Source: Dendrocalamus latiflorus (lineage: Eukaryota; Streptophyta; Magnoliopsida; Poales; Poaceae). Taken from it: 64,000 nucleotides of DNA. The stretch is taken from positions 24,432,227 through 24,496,226 of the forward strand of contig CM029671.1 in assembly GCA_017311315.1 (NCBI GenBank). The letters run 5' to 3'. The position numbers and the translations under genes are program-made. Of this stretch, positions 48,768 to 61,139 are shown one piece after another. Numbering within the stretch: position 1 is the first letter of the stretch; each line of letters starts with the position of its first letter. The notes below the pieces were generated by a model, which saw only the letters and a program-made list of their open reading frames with translations, did no database searches and was not told where the DNA came from.

Positions 48768-50279
48768 GAGGTTTGGCTTCGGTGTGCAACTGTGTTGTTC
48801 ATTTGGGAATAATGCACTCCTTGTGATTACTGTGAGACTGGGAATTGATTCTTGGAATGGATAAGGATTGTGCCTGAACTAAGAATTAGAACGATCACTT
48901 TTGCTTGGACAACTCTTGAATTGCTTGTGATGTTTATTTTTGCTTGGTTGCCCCCAAATTTGCATGTTTGTAATTTTGTGCTATGTTTCTGGTGCCTTCC
49001 ACCAAGGAGCCACAACAATAAAGGAATCAATGACAAGCCATTGTAGTAGTAAGTGGCAGATCTTTAGGGGTTGCCCCATGTGGAAATCCCAGATTATCTA
49101 TTTTAAATTAGAGTCGAAGACTCGAAGCTTTGATCTGGAAAGAAGTAACTGTTTTTAGATCGAACTGAGTGATTTTGTGATCCCAGAGTGTTACAGGTGA
49201 TGACTGGGGTTTAACAAGTCTGGGATATTTAAATTTGATCTGTTGGGCTATTTTGGTGACACGGACCTATCTTTATTCAGTTGCTTAAACTTGAATAAGT
49301 AAGCATGGTATTTTCTTCTAATAATTGTTATCGTGCTATGACTACATGAAACATGGAATGTAGATCTCAAGCAACTTTCAAGCACAGCGAAATTATATTT
49401 GCCAGTTCTACGGTTGTTTCATTACACTAAACAATGGAACAGTCCATACCAATGCAAATTAGTCCAAATAAACAGCAAAACTGCTTGAAACTATGAAACA
49501 ATCCACAAGTGTGTCTAATTTACTTATAAGCTGCCGATTTTCCCCAACATCAGAGAGCTCATTATTTAAATTATCCTAAATCAATTCTGCAATCCTGCAT
49601 TCACAGTTATGAAAAAATAGTTATATGCATTAAACTTGGCTGAAGAAAAGTGCAAATCTTAATTTAAATGCTAGAAAAATATCAAAGTTGATTTATATTG
49701 TGTTGCCTACCCCAACTTGTTTGGGACAAAAGTCTTTGCTGTGGTTTGTTTGTTTGTTTGTTTGATTTATATTGTGCTAGCTTGATGTTGCAAGATTATG
49801 TCATCCAGTCATTTAAGCCAGAAATAGTCGAAGAAGAGGACACAATAGGATATATATATATATTTTTTAACCAACAATAGGATAATTACTCATGCGAAAA
49901 CGTTAAGCATGAGAAGACTAATACAATAAACAGATAAAAAACTTTACCAAGTTGCACAACCATGTCACAGTTCTTCCAAGTTCCAACACGCGACTGCAGT
50001 TCTGTAACTATCATCACTGTCCCTATGCACATAATACGCTTTGCTCACTCTGGCAGATGCAAAGTTGCAAGCTGCATGCTAATATGCTATCCGCTGGGAG
50101 CAGGTATAGCCTCATATACATAGCATAGATATTGGACAGGTCATCTATTGTCAAGTTTCTTGTTACAAAAGAATAGAGAGGCCAGACCACTATACCTTAT
50201 TTTCATCCATATAGGTAGTTCAGTAATTGGCCTTTTTTAAAGACAAGTTGGCTATACAATCTGTCTGACAATTCATATA
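48768..50279. other. 3' UTR and intergenic DNA
   Basis: The 3' flank of the Dabb gene is followed by AT-rich DNA without recognisable coding or repeat structure, apart from a GTTT microsatellite near 49745. Confidence 0.5.
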
Positions 50280-51188
50280 CTGTACTTTTTGCTGCCTACT
50301 TGGAAATAGTGATAAAAGTCAGATTTTTTCGCATGTTTCTTCGGGCTGCCCTAGCATGCTACATGCATCCTGTGACCTCCATCGAGCTGGTGAAGACCTC
50401 CATAGATGATGATCCTCTTCCACCTTGACTCGCTAATTTCCTCAGGCTCAAGCTGAGATATCTCACAGCAAATATTTTCCACTTTCATAATATATTGACT
50501 AATACTTAGAGTGCCTTGTGAGATACCTGCTAGCTCATTCTCAAAGAGCTAGAGACGAGCCTCATTCTTCTTTGAGAACAATTTTGCCAGAGTCTTCTAA
50601 GCTGACTGTGATGGCTTTTCATCACGAATATGCTCCAGTAGGTCCTCCTCAATTGTTGTCTTCAGCACAAACAAAGCGTTGTCAGTCTTGATACGACACT
50701 TCCGCAAGTCTTCTACATTCTCCTTTGGTAGAGTTGTCTTAGCGCCGCAACGACCTCCCATAGATTTTAACCTTGTATGTAGGACTCCATGCAAGTCTGC
50801 CAATAGTCATAGTTGTGGCTATTGAGTTTCTTGATCCCACTGCTTCCGTCAGCAAGATCTGCCATGATGACTGACGTCCGGCATCAAGTAAGATTTGGTC
50901 CCAAACCAACGAGCTTTATAGTCCCGGACTGTGCACTGGCAGAGTCTTCTTTAGCGCTTGAAAGACTCCTCTCGATCCTGATGGTCCTGAACCATCTGCT
51001 CCGATACCACTTGTCGGAGATATTCGAGTTGAGGAGGCAAGAGAACATAGAGGCGCTCAAAACACTTTCATATATAAGCATAGCACCTAGGATACAACAC
51101 ATAAAGCTCTCAGGCTTACACACATCCAGTACAGGGAGGACTAGTCCTTTTATAGCCAACACAACCGACCTAACCATATTCATTTAGT
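50280..51188 (-). mobile_element. Copia retrotransposon 5' fragment (LTR, PBS, gag start)
   Basis: On the minus strand an LTR of about 177 bp (51188-51012) starts TGTACTAAATG, has a TATA box GGCTATAAAAGG, and ends CCGACA. Two bases later comes the primer-binding site TGGTATCGGAGC (51009-50998). The gag start follows at 50865 (MADLADGSSGIKKLNSHNYD), but the frame stops about 35 codons in and is decayed thereafter. The rest of the element is missing. Confidence 0.72.
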
Positions 51189-52035
51189 ACAATTAAATAT
51201 TACCTAGAAATAACTGGAGCTGGACACGCATATACTGAATTAAAGACCAAGTTAGCACTCCACATGGAAGACTAGCTAGAAGTTACATGCATCCACACAA
51301 GTCGGTTCTGCAGATTTTTTTTTTATTTTGTTACATGTCGGCTATGCATATCTCATTAGTTACCGACTAGCCAACTAGCTTCACCAAGTTTCTAGTTAGG
51401 TCTTTGACTAACTCTTGAAGCTTCAAGTATACATTGTTATTTTTTAACAGAGAGCATACCGTATTGCATTACCCAAAGTTTTCTACTAACCATAGGTCAC
51501 TCGAATCATATTTCACTCGATGCCCTGCAGACCAGCTCATACATTTGCAAATATGTGATATGCCATCTATGCAAATTGCACTAGCTAAAGTTCACTAGTT
51601 CCGAATGTGAACCTCAATCTATAATGCATTATTCGCAGGTCAATACTCTTCAAGTTGCTGTCGAGCAAATGTAATGGTTTTTTCTGTTCTGCAATGTGGT
51701 TTTTCTACGAGTGCTTGGACCTCCATGCACTATCCAAGGGTCTAAAATATTCTTTGAGAATGGTGCACTATCCAAGTCAATATCTTACCATAGCTTCTGT
51801 ACGGCATACAGGATCAACCATGCAAATCTTTTATGCTTCAATATGATAACAAGACCACGGACTAAAATAGTACAGGAAACAGTGCGTGTTCTCAATGATA
51901 AATCAATGATTTTCCCACTTTATCTTGAAGGTACTTATTGTCAGACCAAAAAGGAACTATATTAACTATAGGTAAAATACAGCTTAAATTAGGAGCTCTC
52001 CAACTATCTTGCCAGAAATCTACATCGATATCGCA
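51189..52035. other. Intergenic, no gene seen
   Basis: AT-rich DNA lies between the copia fragment and the hydrolase stop codon. It should include the hydrolase 3' UTR near 52035. Nothing else is supported. Confidence 0.5.
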
Positions 52036-55000
52036 TCACAACGATGAACTCGGAGCTGGTAGCAAGAAGTTCAGGAGAGCCTCATTGAACCGCTTTGGAT
52101 CCTCCTCCTGCGGCATATGGCCAGTGTTCTTCAGGATTTCCAACCTAGCATTTGCACCAAGTTGCCTGCATTTGCATTTATCTTGCATAAATTACATTGC
52201 AAGGTATATGCAACATGTGGCACATATTTGTAATCAGATTAAAACCAAGTAAGACTAGCAAGTACTCACCTTGTCACTTGGAATGCCTTCTCAATGGGGA
52301 ATATCTGATCATGCTCGCCCCATAACACAAGAACTTCCTGAAAGATGGGATAGAGATTGGGTAAAGAAGAAGGCCAAATTAACTTGGCAAGTTGGCATGG
52401 TAATGCACTCTTGTACTTCTCTATCTGCAAAAAGAATGTACCTGGGGGATTGGAGTAAGCTGGAACTTATCTTTGTTCCCCAGAGTTATCCCTTTGATCA
52501 GTTCCTTCTTCTCTTCTATTTTGTCGGTGTAGAGATACTGCAACACATGCGTTATTTGGTACTATTACTCAAATCAAGAGGTTGTTTGCAAGGATAATAA
52601 TAGCTTGAAAGATAATATGTAGTGGATGGTTGGATTCTATTCATTCTCCACTCAGATTTTGATGTAATCTGTATACAGCCAAGGTTACAATTGGGTACTT
52701 GCTGACATGACACTCGTATGCGATCTAGTGAATGATCCAATAATTTCTCCAGACAAATTTTGCAGTGACTGATAAGAAATCAACAATTAATATGATCGTT
52801 CCTGTTCAGAAAGTCATCCGGTTGTTCACAGAGTAGCACTAGCAGCCATATTTTCGCTGCATAGCCTGAAACTGCAGACTGGTAGATGGCGATGTCGATC
52901 AGTTCCAACTTTCAAATGGAAATAATTGAGCATGACCTCATTATTTAACATAAGTTAGTTGAGTTGGAGGCTTGGAGCCCACTGTCTAAGGGGGCACTGA
53001 CCCAGAGTTAATACAGCACTGTAATCTACATAATCAGATATAACAATCTACCAAATAAGTAGTGTGTTTTTTAGGCAAAAAAGGTGAGCAAAAGCCCACC
53101 TGAACTGAAATAAGCATGGTTAACATGAGCAATAACATCCTAACAAGTACAAAGGGTGATATTGATAAAAACTAACGGTGGATGAAGTGAAGCGCCAAAG
53201 CCAATATCCATTACTGGACAAGTTCATCAAATGTATATCTCATTAATTCCCATCAAAACGCTTTCTTTGTATAAGTATGTACTACTAGAGAATACTATCA
53301 AATCAATTCTGGTACAGTCTTACATTCTTAGAATTAAGCTGCTGCTAACAAACAAAACTGAAGGTTGGAGTTGCATGCTAATTTCTGCAACTGGACAACG
53401 ATGACAAGATAAAATTTCCCGCTTTGTTCCTTGTGCTAATTCGCTACGAAAACAACTCCTCTGAACTCCAGTAATAAGTACTTCTGATCTAAACACAAGA
53501 CATAAAGTACAATGACCATGCTTTGAGCAGCAGATGTACAAGTGAGCTGTCAGCTGTGACGACTGCGACTGTTCTTGAAAAAGACAGAACTACCTACACT
53601 TGCAGTTGCAGCGATGGCGGCCATTAAATGGTGTCTCCGGCCAGCACGAGACGACCTTCTAACCATCAAGGTTGGCAGAGTAAATTTGACATGGACCCTC
53701 GTAGTCTCGTTTCAGAAAGGTTGGAGAAAGGTGACCGCAAGGCCTGTCGTTCGTTGGGATATAGGTAGGCAAACACACAGGTCGTTGACCTGTCCTGCAT
53801 CCTCTGCTTGCCCTTTCGCCTCCGAACTGGATGGCAACCAAAGTTGTCAACTATCTGACAGGCTGAAACACACAATGTGGGTGCATGGCTCCAACAACAC
53901 TTGCTTAAATCTGCACGAGCACGGATGGATGGATCTGTGGAAGTGCTGGACCGGCCGCTCGGAATTGACTGGAAGAACGGCACGGCCGGAAAAACGGTTA
54001 GGAAATTGGTGATATGCAGCTAGCAAGCGCGGCGGTTGGGAAAAAGAAGAGAGAAAGAAACGGATGCATCTTTCTCGACGCTTCAGACTGAAGCTTCCAA
54101 GGACAAGCTCGGTGATCAGTCACCCCTGATCAGGACGCAGAGGTGATTGTCAATCTTTCTCCATGCTAATAGAATCAACTCGTACGTTGATACACAGCAC
54201 TACGTGGCACTGCCATGTCGTGACCTAATTGGAGGCCATAGACCATGCATCCAATCCAACCCAGATGCATGACCAAGAACTCTCCTCACCTGCACGACAA
54301 GCACGGAAGGACACCAACGTACGATAGAGTTTGATCGCAAGTTGTTCGATTGCATCTACCTAGTTCTGAGGTAATTAAATGCAGGCAAATGGCAATGACG
54401 GTCGGAGAAAAAGCATCAAGACAATAATGCGTGGAACAAAAGTGCAAGAACGGGTGTACGTTACCTGGGCGAGGTCGCGGAGCACGAACCCCGGCGTGAA
54501 CCGGCGGGGGCGGTGGTAGGCGAGCTCGAGCAGCCGCCGCATCCGCTCGGGCGTGCGCGGCAGCATCACGTCCTCCACGCGCTCGGCGACGCCGCGCCGC
54601 AGCAGGGCGCGGTCGTCGGCCTCCGCCTTGAGCAGGTCGGAGCTCGCGATCACCACCCGCTCCACGGCCGCGGGCCCCAGCAGCCTCGCCACGTGGTACG
54701 CTACGAAGCCCCCGTAGCTGGTCCCGGCCACCGACACGCGGGTGCCGCCGGCGGGGACGACCGCCGCCACGAGCTTCGCCACCGCCTCCGCCTGGTGGGC
54801 CTCCGTGCGCGCGTCCGCGGCCGCCGTGCTGGAGCCGCCGAAGAAGAGGAGGTCCGGCACGACGAGGCGGAACCGGCGGGACAGCGGGCCCACCTGGCGC
54901 CGCCACTGCCACGTGGCCGGTGGGCCGAAGCCGTGGAGGAGGACGAGGACGGGCAGCGCCTCGCTCGCCTTCGGCGGGAAGCGCCAGCAGTGGACCGTGG

Positions 55001-55103
55001 TGGCGCCGCCGTCGAGGGGGACGGCCGTCCGGACGAGGCCCGCCGCAGCGAAGCGGCGGCGGAAGTAGGCGTCTAGCAGCGGCGCGATGCCGAGCGTCGG
55101 CAT
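52036..55103 (-). CDS. Alpha/beta-hydrolase fold protein
   Basis: Four exons on the minus strand, 55103-54465, 52537-52442, 52337-52270 and 52165-52036, join in frame to 310 residues. The oxyanion-hole HGFG is at residues 57-60. The nucleophile elbow GTSYGG puts Ser129 as the catalytic serine. GEHD gives Asp255 and NTGH gives His284, so the triad is complete. The substrate cannot be told; the family includes plant esterases and hydrolases of the HOOK-like or epoxide-hydrolase-like type. The ATG at 55103 is the first in frame. A first intron of 1.9 kb follows GACCTCGCCCAG|GTAACG. Helitron A begins at 55227, only 123 bp upstream of the start codon, so the native promoter upstream of that point has been separated from the gene. 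Confidence 0.94.
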
Positions 55104-55351
55104 GGCGGGGAGCGCGTACGTGCGATGCGAGAGTGTAGGGCGGCGCGTTGCGGTTGTCACGTCGTTTTAAGAGTTAGGGTTGCTGTCTTATGTGCAGGAC
55201 AGTCGTACATAAATAGCTGCTTTCAATCTACCCTACTCTATAATACACCAAAATTTTCTTTACTACATCCACCCCCCTCAACCACCCCCACAGTCATGCC
55301 TAATCTAAGTCCACCCAGATTTGTGTACCAAAGTAATTCAACTTTATACAA

Positions 55352-56338
55352 ATGAATGGTCTGGATCTCTCCTCAAGCTTTCTTCTCTTACTCATTGAAA
55401 GATCTAAGGCCAAAATTATTTGGATCATGCACATCATTGAAACACATCTGTTCGAAATTCCCCTGCATCCCCTCTCGCACCCGCTGCCGTCCCCTCTCCC
55501 CTTCCCCTCTCGCGCCCGCCGCCTTCCCCTCTCACGCCCGTGCGCCTCCCTCCGCCCTCAGGAACGCCGTCGCCGCCGCCTCCTGCCCCTCTTCCCTTCC
55601 CCTCTTGCGCCGCCGCCCGCCTCCTTCCCCTCTCCCCTTCCCCTCTCGCGCTGCCGCCCGCCTCCTTCCCCTCTCCCCTTCCGTCTCCCGGCGCCGCCCT
55701 CCTCCGCCCCTCAGCACCGCCGCCGCCGCCTCCTTCCCCTCTCCCGGCGCCGCCCTCCTCCGCCCCTCAGCACCCCCGCCTCCCTCCAGATCTCCGCCGC
55801 CGCCTCCCTACATCCCCCTCTCGCGCCCGCCGCCTTCCCCTCTCCCCTTCCCCTCTCACGCCAGCGCGCCTCCCTCCGCCCCTCAGGAACGCCGCCGCCT
55901 CCTTCCCCTCTCGCGCCGCTGCCCACCTCCTTCCCCTCTCCCCTTCCCCTCTCGCGCCGCCGCCCGCCTCCTTCCCCTCTCCCCTTCCCCTCTCCCGCCC
56001 GCCGCCGCCTCCCCCTCGCCGCCGCAGCCGCCGAGGCGCAAGAAGATCTTTCCGCCGCGGACCTCTCCCTCCCTCTCACCCTCCCCACTGGCCAGAGCTT
56101 CCTCTGGTGCCGCACCTCCCTCTCCCCACTCCGCTTCACTGGCGCTGTGGGGCCCCACCTCCTCTCCCTCTCCCACCTCCCCGACGGCCGCGTCGCCTTC
56201 CTCCTCCACAACGACGATCCCACCTCCTCCTCCTACGTGGCCGCCGCCCGCGCCGCGCTCTTCGACTACCTCTACGCCGCCGTCCCGCTCGCCGACCTCT
56301 GGCGCCAGTTCACCGCCGCCGACGCGCGCTTCGCCGAG
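55352..56338 (+). pseudogene. OGG1 first-exon fragment fused in frame to the Helitron leader
   Basis: An open frame runs from ATG 55352 in the Helitron terminus through a Pro/Ser/Arg-rich stretch. It then enters sequence matching the N-terminal domain of plant 8-oxoguanine DNA glycosylase (about 56030-56338: LSLPLTLPTGQSFLWCRTSL, then FTGAVGPHLLSLSHLPDGRV, then LADLWRQFTAADARFAE). The frame meets a good donor, GAG|GTAATT, at 56338/56339, the natural end of that exon. The catalytic HhH-GPD part of OGG1 is absent, so this cannot be a working glycosylase. Confidence 0.82.
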
Positions 56339-56660
56339 GTAATTTTGATTTGCCCAATTTCAATAAGAAAAGAGGCAGGTTATTAATATGCAAAAATGTT
56401 GCAAATTAGGTTTACAGAGTTGTGATTTATCTTTAGCTTATAGTATCGAGGGGTATGGCGTGGTTATTTATGGAAGATTATTTCCTACTGCTTTGGCCCG
56501 TTAATGGTAGTACACTCGATAGTCTGTATAAAGTTAATTACTACTTGCCTAAATGTGCTACTTCGTTTGTTCTTGCCGTCTGGATGCAGTGCACAAGGTG
56601 GTGATCTGTTATTTATGTTGGTTGTTAATTCCACTTTCTTGTTTTAATGTCCCCCTTCAG

Positions 56661-56763
56661 GAGTGTTAGTAAGGTGCATGATGAATGGTTTGCTGATGAA
56701 GAATGTGTTCGTAAGCTTGTTGGTTTGCTGGAGAAGCGCATTGAAATGCCAAATGACAGAGAA
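56661..56763 (+). pseudogene. Ariadne-type RBR E3 ligase exon fragment
   Basis: One exon between AG and GT signals encodes SVSKVHDEWFADEECVRKLV, then GLLEKRIEMPNDRE. It matches the region just before RING1 in plant Ariadne (ARI) ubiquitin ligases. No RING or IBR exon follows before Helitron B. It is a captured fragment. Confidence 0.75.
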
Positions 56764-57331
56764 GTATGCCTCTGCCTCATTAGTTCAATTTCCTCTCTTT
56801 GAATAATAAAATAGTTTTTTGGGGGAGTGGGAATGGCTATGGTACAATTGATTTTCAGCTGCACAAAGTTTATCAATTTTTTCCACTCCCCAATTCCCAC
56901 TTGTAGGATGAGTGGTGAGCATAAAATACAAAGACCTATACCAAGTCACTCCTTACTTTTTGTATCCAGGCTTCTAATTTTGCTGCTGACTAGATTCTTT
57001 AGCAATTACTTGTGTCAGTATGCATGACTACCTTCTCGGATTGTTGGAAAAAAGCTGGGTAGTATTCTTGTGTTGTCGCAGGTTTGCAGTGCATATGCAT
57101 TGGCATGTGCCATACATTGTGAGCAGCATGTGCATCTGCCATTTTTTATGTCATTTTTCTTTCCTGTTTTCAATTACTTCCACCAAACATTACATAGAAC
57201 ACCTGATCTACCCTACTCTATAATACACCAAAATTTTCTTTACTAAATCCACCCCCCTCAACCACCCCCACAGTCATGCCTAATCTAAGTCCACCCAGAT
57301 TTGTGTACCAAAGTAATCCAACTTCATACAA

Positions 57332-58137
57332 ATGAATGGCTTGGATCTCTTCTCAAGGCTTCTTCTCTTACTCATTGAAGATCCTAAGGCCAAAATCATC
57401 CGGATCATGCACATCATTAACAGAGACGCGCGCTCGCGGCCTCCTCCTCCCCATGTTTCTCTCCCCCGTTTTCCTCGCGTTCTTTGCGCCGACACTCCGC
57501 TCACTCATCCTCTTCCTCCGATCGGCGCCGCTGCTCTCCCTTCCTCCATCCCGCACGCGCCGGCGCCTCCTCCTTCCCTCCCCACCCGCCGCCGCCGCCG
57601 CCTCCTTCCCTCCCCACCCCGCATCTCCTTCTCCCCATCCCGCACCGCCTCCTCTTCCGCCCTCCACGCGCCGGCGCCTCCTCCTCCCCTCCCTCATTCG
57701 CCGCTTCGCCCTCGCCTACTCCTCCCCACCCTGCGCCGCCGCCGCCTCCTCCTCCCCCCACCCCTCCGCATCCGCAGAGATCCAAACCCTAGCCTGGTGG
57801 AGCTGGCCGCAGGGCCGGTGGAGGTGGGGGAGGCGCCGCCGCAGGGACGCATGGTGCGGATCCTCGTGCGCGACGCCGACGCCACTAACTCGTCGTCGAG
57901 CGAGGACGAGGCGCCGCTGCCACCGCATCCGCGGAGGGAGAGGGGAAGGGGGATGGCGGGCGTGAAGCGCCGTGTGATGGAGGCGGGGAGGGAGGAGTCT
58001 GGGGCGAGGCTGGCCGTGCGGTTCCGCGGCGTGCGCCAGCAGTCGTTGGGGCGGTGGGCCGCAGAGATCCGCGATCCGCACCTCCGCCGCCGGTTGTGCG
58101 CCGGACGCGGCAGCCGCCGCCGAGAAGGAGGAGGTAC
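57332..58137 (+). pseudogene. CRF-type AP2/ERF fragment fused in frame to the Helitron leader
   Basis: From ATG 57332 (MNGLDLFSRLLLLLIE) an open frame passes through a Pro/Ser-rich block. At about 57851 it enters MVRILVRDADATNSSSSEDE, typical of cytokinin-response-factor type ERFs, followed by the AP2 core VRFRGVRQQSLGRWAAEIRD. The usual RPWG of the AP2 beta-sheet is QSLG, and the domain is cut after HLRRRLC. It is not a functional DNA-binding domain. Confidence 0.78.
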
Positions 58138-58370
58138 GCGAGCTCCCTTGCGGCCTTGCCTCCCCGCCCGCCGTCGCCTGCTTCTCTCCCCACCCGCCAC
58201 CGCCTCCTTCCCTCCCCACCCTGCATCTCCTTCTCCCCATCCCGCACCGCCTCCTCTTCCGCCCCCCACGCGCCGCCGCCTCGCCCTCCCCCATGCGGCC
58301 GTCGCCTCCTGAAATGTCGGATCTGACCCAATCTTCTCTGACCAGGTCCGCGAATTCGTTCCAGGTCGGG

Positions 58371-58530
58371 ATGGTGAGCGTTGTGTACAGCCAATCGGAT
58401 CTGTTGCGGAAGGAGGTGTTCCTCGTGGAGACGGTCGACAACGCCTCCAGCTCCAGGGAGGCCATGGCGCACCTCAACTCAAGGCCGTATACTTCCTCCG
58501 CCCATCCTCCGACAACGTTCCTTTTGTGTC
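58371..58530 (+). pseudogene. VPS45 (Sec1/Munc18) fragment
   Basis: The plus strand encodes MVSVVYSQSDLLRKEVFLVE, then TVDNASSSREAMAHL, matching the N-terminal part of the vacuolar sorting SM protein VPS45. After AHL a small insertion shifts the frame; the next recognisable words (KAVYFLRPSSDNV) are in another frame. Confidence 0.8.
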
Positions 58531-58538
58531 ATTTTTAG

Positions 58539-60301
58539 GAGAGCTTCCAAATTGAGTTGAAGAGAATTACAGATGTTGCTGCATCCAGAGTTGAAAAAGT
58601 GATGAAGAAATCTGAAGAACAAGCAATAATGATTGAATCTCTTCATAGATCTGTACGTCATATATATTCTCCTCGCCTGGACATGGAAATTCTTTTGATT
58701 GAATATAGTTGATTACAAACTGCATGTGACATCAACCCTAATACAGTTGATTATTTCTGTAGGTGGCGATGTATAGGAAGCTGTGTGAAGAACAACAGAA
58801 GACTCGCTCTAATGTTGAACCCGTATCCAATAATTTGCAAGGTTCACTCTATTATTCTTATGATCTTTTATGTTCAGAAGACTATATGGTTAAATGTCTG
58901 TCATTTGTGTGGGGTGGCATGCATGTTACTGTTATGTTATGGTTTTCTTTTTGTTCTCTAGATGATGGCAGTAAGGACTTGATGGTTCTATTTGAAGGAT
59001 CACAGGTATTTTCTCAGTGATGCAGGTTATAAAGCCCATAGAATACCGTAGTTTTGATGAATGTTCTCATTGTAAACTCTATCTAATCTTGTCCAGGATG
59101 TCTCGAAGAAAGCTTATGAGCATGTCTCTGAGCGGGCCAGAAGCCTCGATGAAGAGTTGACTAAGTTGAGGTGTTTTTTTATGATTTTATCTGCTTTCAT
59201 ACATTGATTGTTGTATACAAATAGTAGTTATAGCTAAAAATCTTGAGAATATTTTTATTTTTTTTCTATCATTGGACAAGAAGAGTGGTGATTAGGAAGC
59301 AATACAATAAGCTCTTAGTGGGTGGGTGGTCACAGCATATGCTACGTGGTTGCTTCCTGGAACTTATTTTTAGGCATTTTGGTTTACAGCTTGCGATGCA
59401 TAATTTCGTCTTTGTAATTTTTGTGACATATAAATATTTACTGTTTCCAAAAATTATTATGAAAAGCACTATGCGAAAGCTGCCTTTTATGGTTTTACCA
59501 TATTTACTAGCCAACTGCGTTGAGGTTGGGTCCTTATAATTAAACATGTGCATGGAGCTTTGAATGTACTGGATTCACACCAAATCAGGTACACTGTTAA
59601 GTTTGCATATGCTTCCATTTCTAATTGCTGCTTATTTTATATCGTTTTAGATGGCCTACTTATCGAGGTTGATTATGTGCTACTCTCTTTGGTTTTACTT
59701 GGAATATTTGATCAATACTAATTAGTTATTATCATTCATTTAGGACTGAGCTTGTGTCTTTGCGATCTGAGCGTGATAAGGCAGTGCTTGAAGCTGATTT
59801 TGCTCAAGATCGGCTTAATGGATTTGCCGCAGAGCTTGAACATCATGTTACTTTTGTGTGTTGTAATGTTGTTTTCTTCATATTTCTGTTCCTCACACTG
59901 AAATGACATCATGAATGCTTAGTTTCATAGGAGAAGACAACTCTGTTAAATGCAGATATGCTTTACCCTAATTTAGTTCATACTCATAAATACAGAGGAA
60001 AGAAGCTAATTCTGTTTCGCTCAGAAATGCGGAGCTGATGCATTTAGTAGTTGATTACGAAAAAAGACTCTGAGGGAGTTCAGATTCTATGCAAGCTTTA
60101 GATGAAAACTCAAGGAAGCTCTCAATCGAGGTGTTGGATTTTATTACATCCCTCAAATAATTCTAAGACACTGAATCCTAACATAGTTTTCCAATATTCT
60201 AGGTATCTATTTTAAAGCATGAAAAAGAGATTTTAGTGAAGTCAGAGAAAAGAGCTTTGGATGAAGTTCATGATTTGACAAAGAGAGTGCATCGTCTGCA
60301 G
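58539..60301 (+). pseudogene. Nuclear-pore anchor (NUA/TPR) coiled-coil exons, broken
   Basis: Eight exon-like pieces follow the order of plant NUA (the Tpr/Mlp homologue of the nuclear basket): 58539-58653, 58763-58841, 58962-59005, 59097-59170, 59744-59847, 59996-60130, then 60203-60301. Readable words include SRVEKVMKKSEEQ, SVAMYRKLCEEQQKTRSNVE, DLMVLFEGSQ, KKAYEHVSERARSLDEELTK, LVSLRSERDKAVLEADFAQD and VSILKHEKEILVKSEKRALD. Breaks are an extra C near 58620 that shifts frame, and a frame break with TGA after VVDYEKRL near 60074. Splice sites are mostly intact. The fragment is captured, not a gene. Confidence 0.85.
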
Positions 60302-60780
60302 GTTTTTTCTCACTGCCACATCTTGCAGTACTTTGAATCATGTGCCTTGTTAATTGTTATGTTTTATAGTTTTTTCCTACTTAGCTGCTGATATGATTGT
60401 GTTACCAAAAGGAGATGCAAGTTTTGTTTTCCTACAATCATCCTTTATCCTTATGTTATCTACATTCTTAGTATGGAAAAGGAGAGACTGTCACTTTATA
60501 ACAACTAATCTCATATACAGACTGTCCTAACACTTGCAAATTTTTATTGTTTGGGATGCATCTTACTCTTAAGGGATAGTTTGTCAAGGCTGAATATACA
60601 ACGAAATTTCTTTACATCCATGTTTTTTCCCACATGTAAAAAAAACAGGTGTATAGGACATGCATATTATATCCATGGGCAAAGAGTGATATTAATTTAC
60701 ATAGCCATTGCTGCTGCCCTGTAGGTTATTCCATGGAGAAGTGTAATTCGTTTAGCATGTAATGGTGTTGGCCACTTAAG

Positions 60781-61139
60781 TCACATTTTTATTTGGCATG
60801 GTTGCAGGCTGTCATAATCTTTTACCCTGTGAGTTCTATTTCGATACAGTAGTTCTTTCTTTGTCCAATTTTCACTCTCGTTGAACATCCAAATTTAAGC
60901 TTTGTTTCATCTACCCATTCATTTCTGGCTTATGGATATTTGGCATGGTTTGATAGAGCTTTATTTCGATAGAGCTTTAGTCACATTTTTATTTGGCATG
61001 GTTGCGGGTTATTGTAATCTTTTACCCTGTGAGTTCTATTTCGATAGAGTAGTTCTTTCTTTGTCCAATTTTCACTCACGTTGAGCGTCCAAATTTAAGC
61101 TTTGTTTCATCTACCCATTCATTTCTGGCTTATGGATAT
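60781..61139 (+). repeat. Tandem duplication with period 200 in Helitron B
   Basis: 60781-60939 (TCACATTTTTATTTGGCATG to CTTATGGATAT) recurs at 60981-61139 with a few differences, separated by a 41-bp spacer. Confidence 0.85.

Larger units (their letters stand above)
55227..57206 (+). mobile_element. Helitron A, 5' part, with captured exons
   Basis: The 5' end is A|TCTACCCTACTCTATAATAC at 55227, closely matching Helitrons B and C over about 215 bp. Next come the leader ATG at 55352, a CT-rich block (55443-56000), an OGG1 first exon and an Ariadne exon. It is interrupted at 57207 by the 5' end of Helitron B. Its 3' end is not seen; it may lie after the amidase fragment or beyond the window. 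Confidence 0.75.

Noticed and set aside
54286..54912. Second minus-strand frame overlapping hydrolase exon 1
   Set aside because: It overlaps the exon in another phase and lacks any motif; the hydrolase frame has the full triad.
55160..55160. Start of the alpha/beta-hydrolase 19 codons upstream of 55103
   Set aside because: The codon is GTG, not ATG; the ATG at 55103 gives a normal N-terminus for the family.
57332..60301. A single functional gene running through AP2/ERF, VPS45 and NUA
   Set aside because: The AP2 domain is truncated and mutated, VPS45 and NUA have frame breaks, and the parts come from unrelated genes inside a Helitron.
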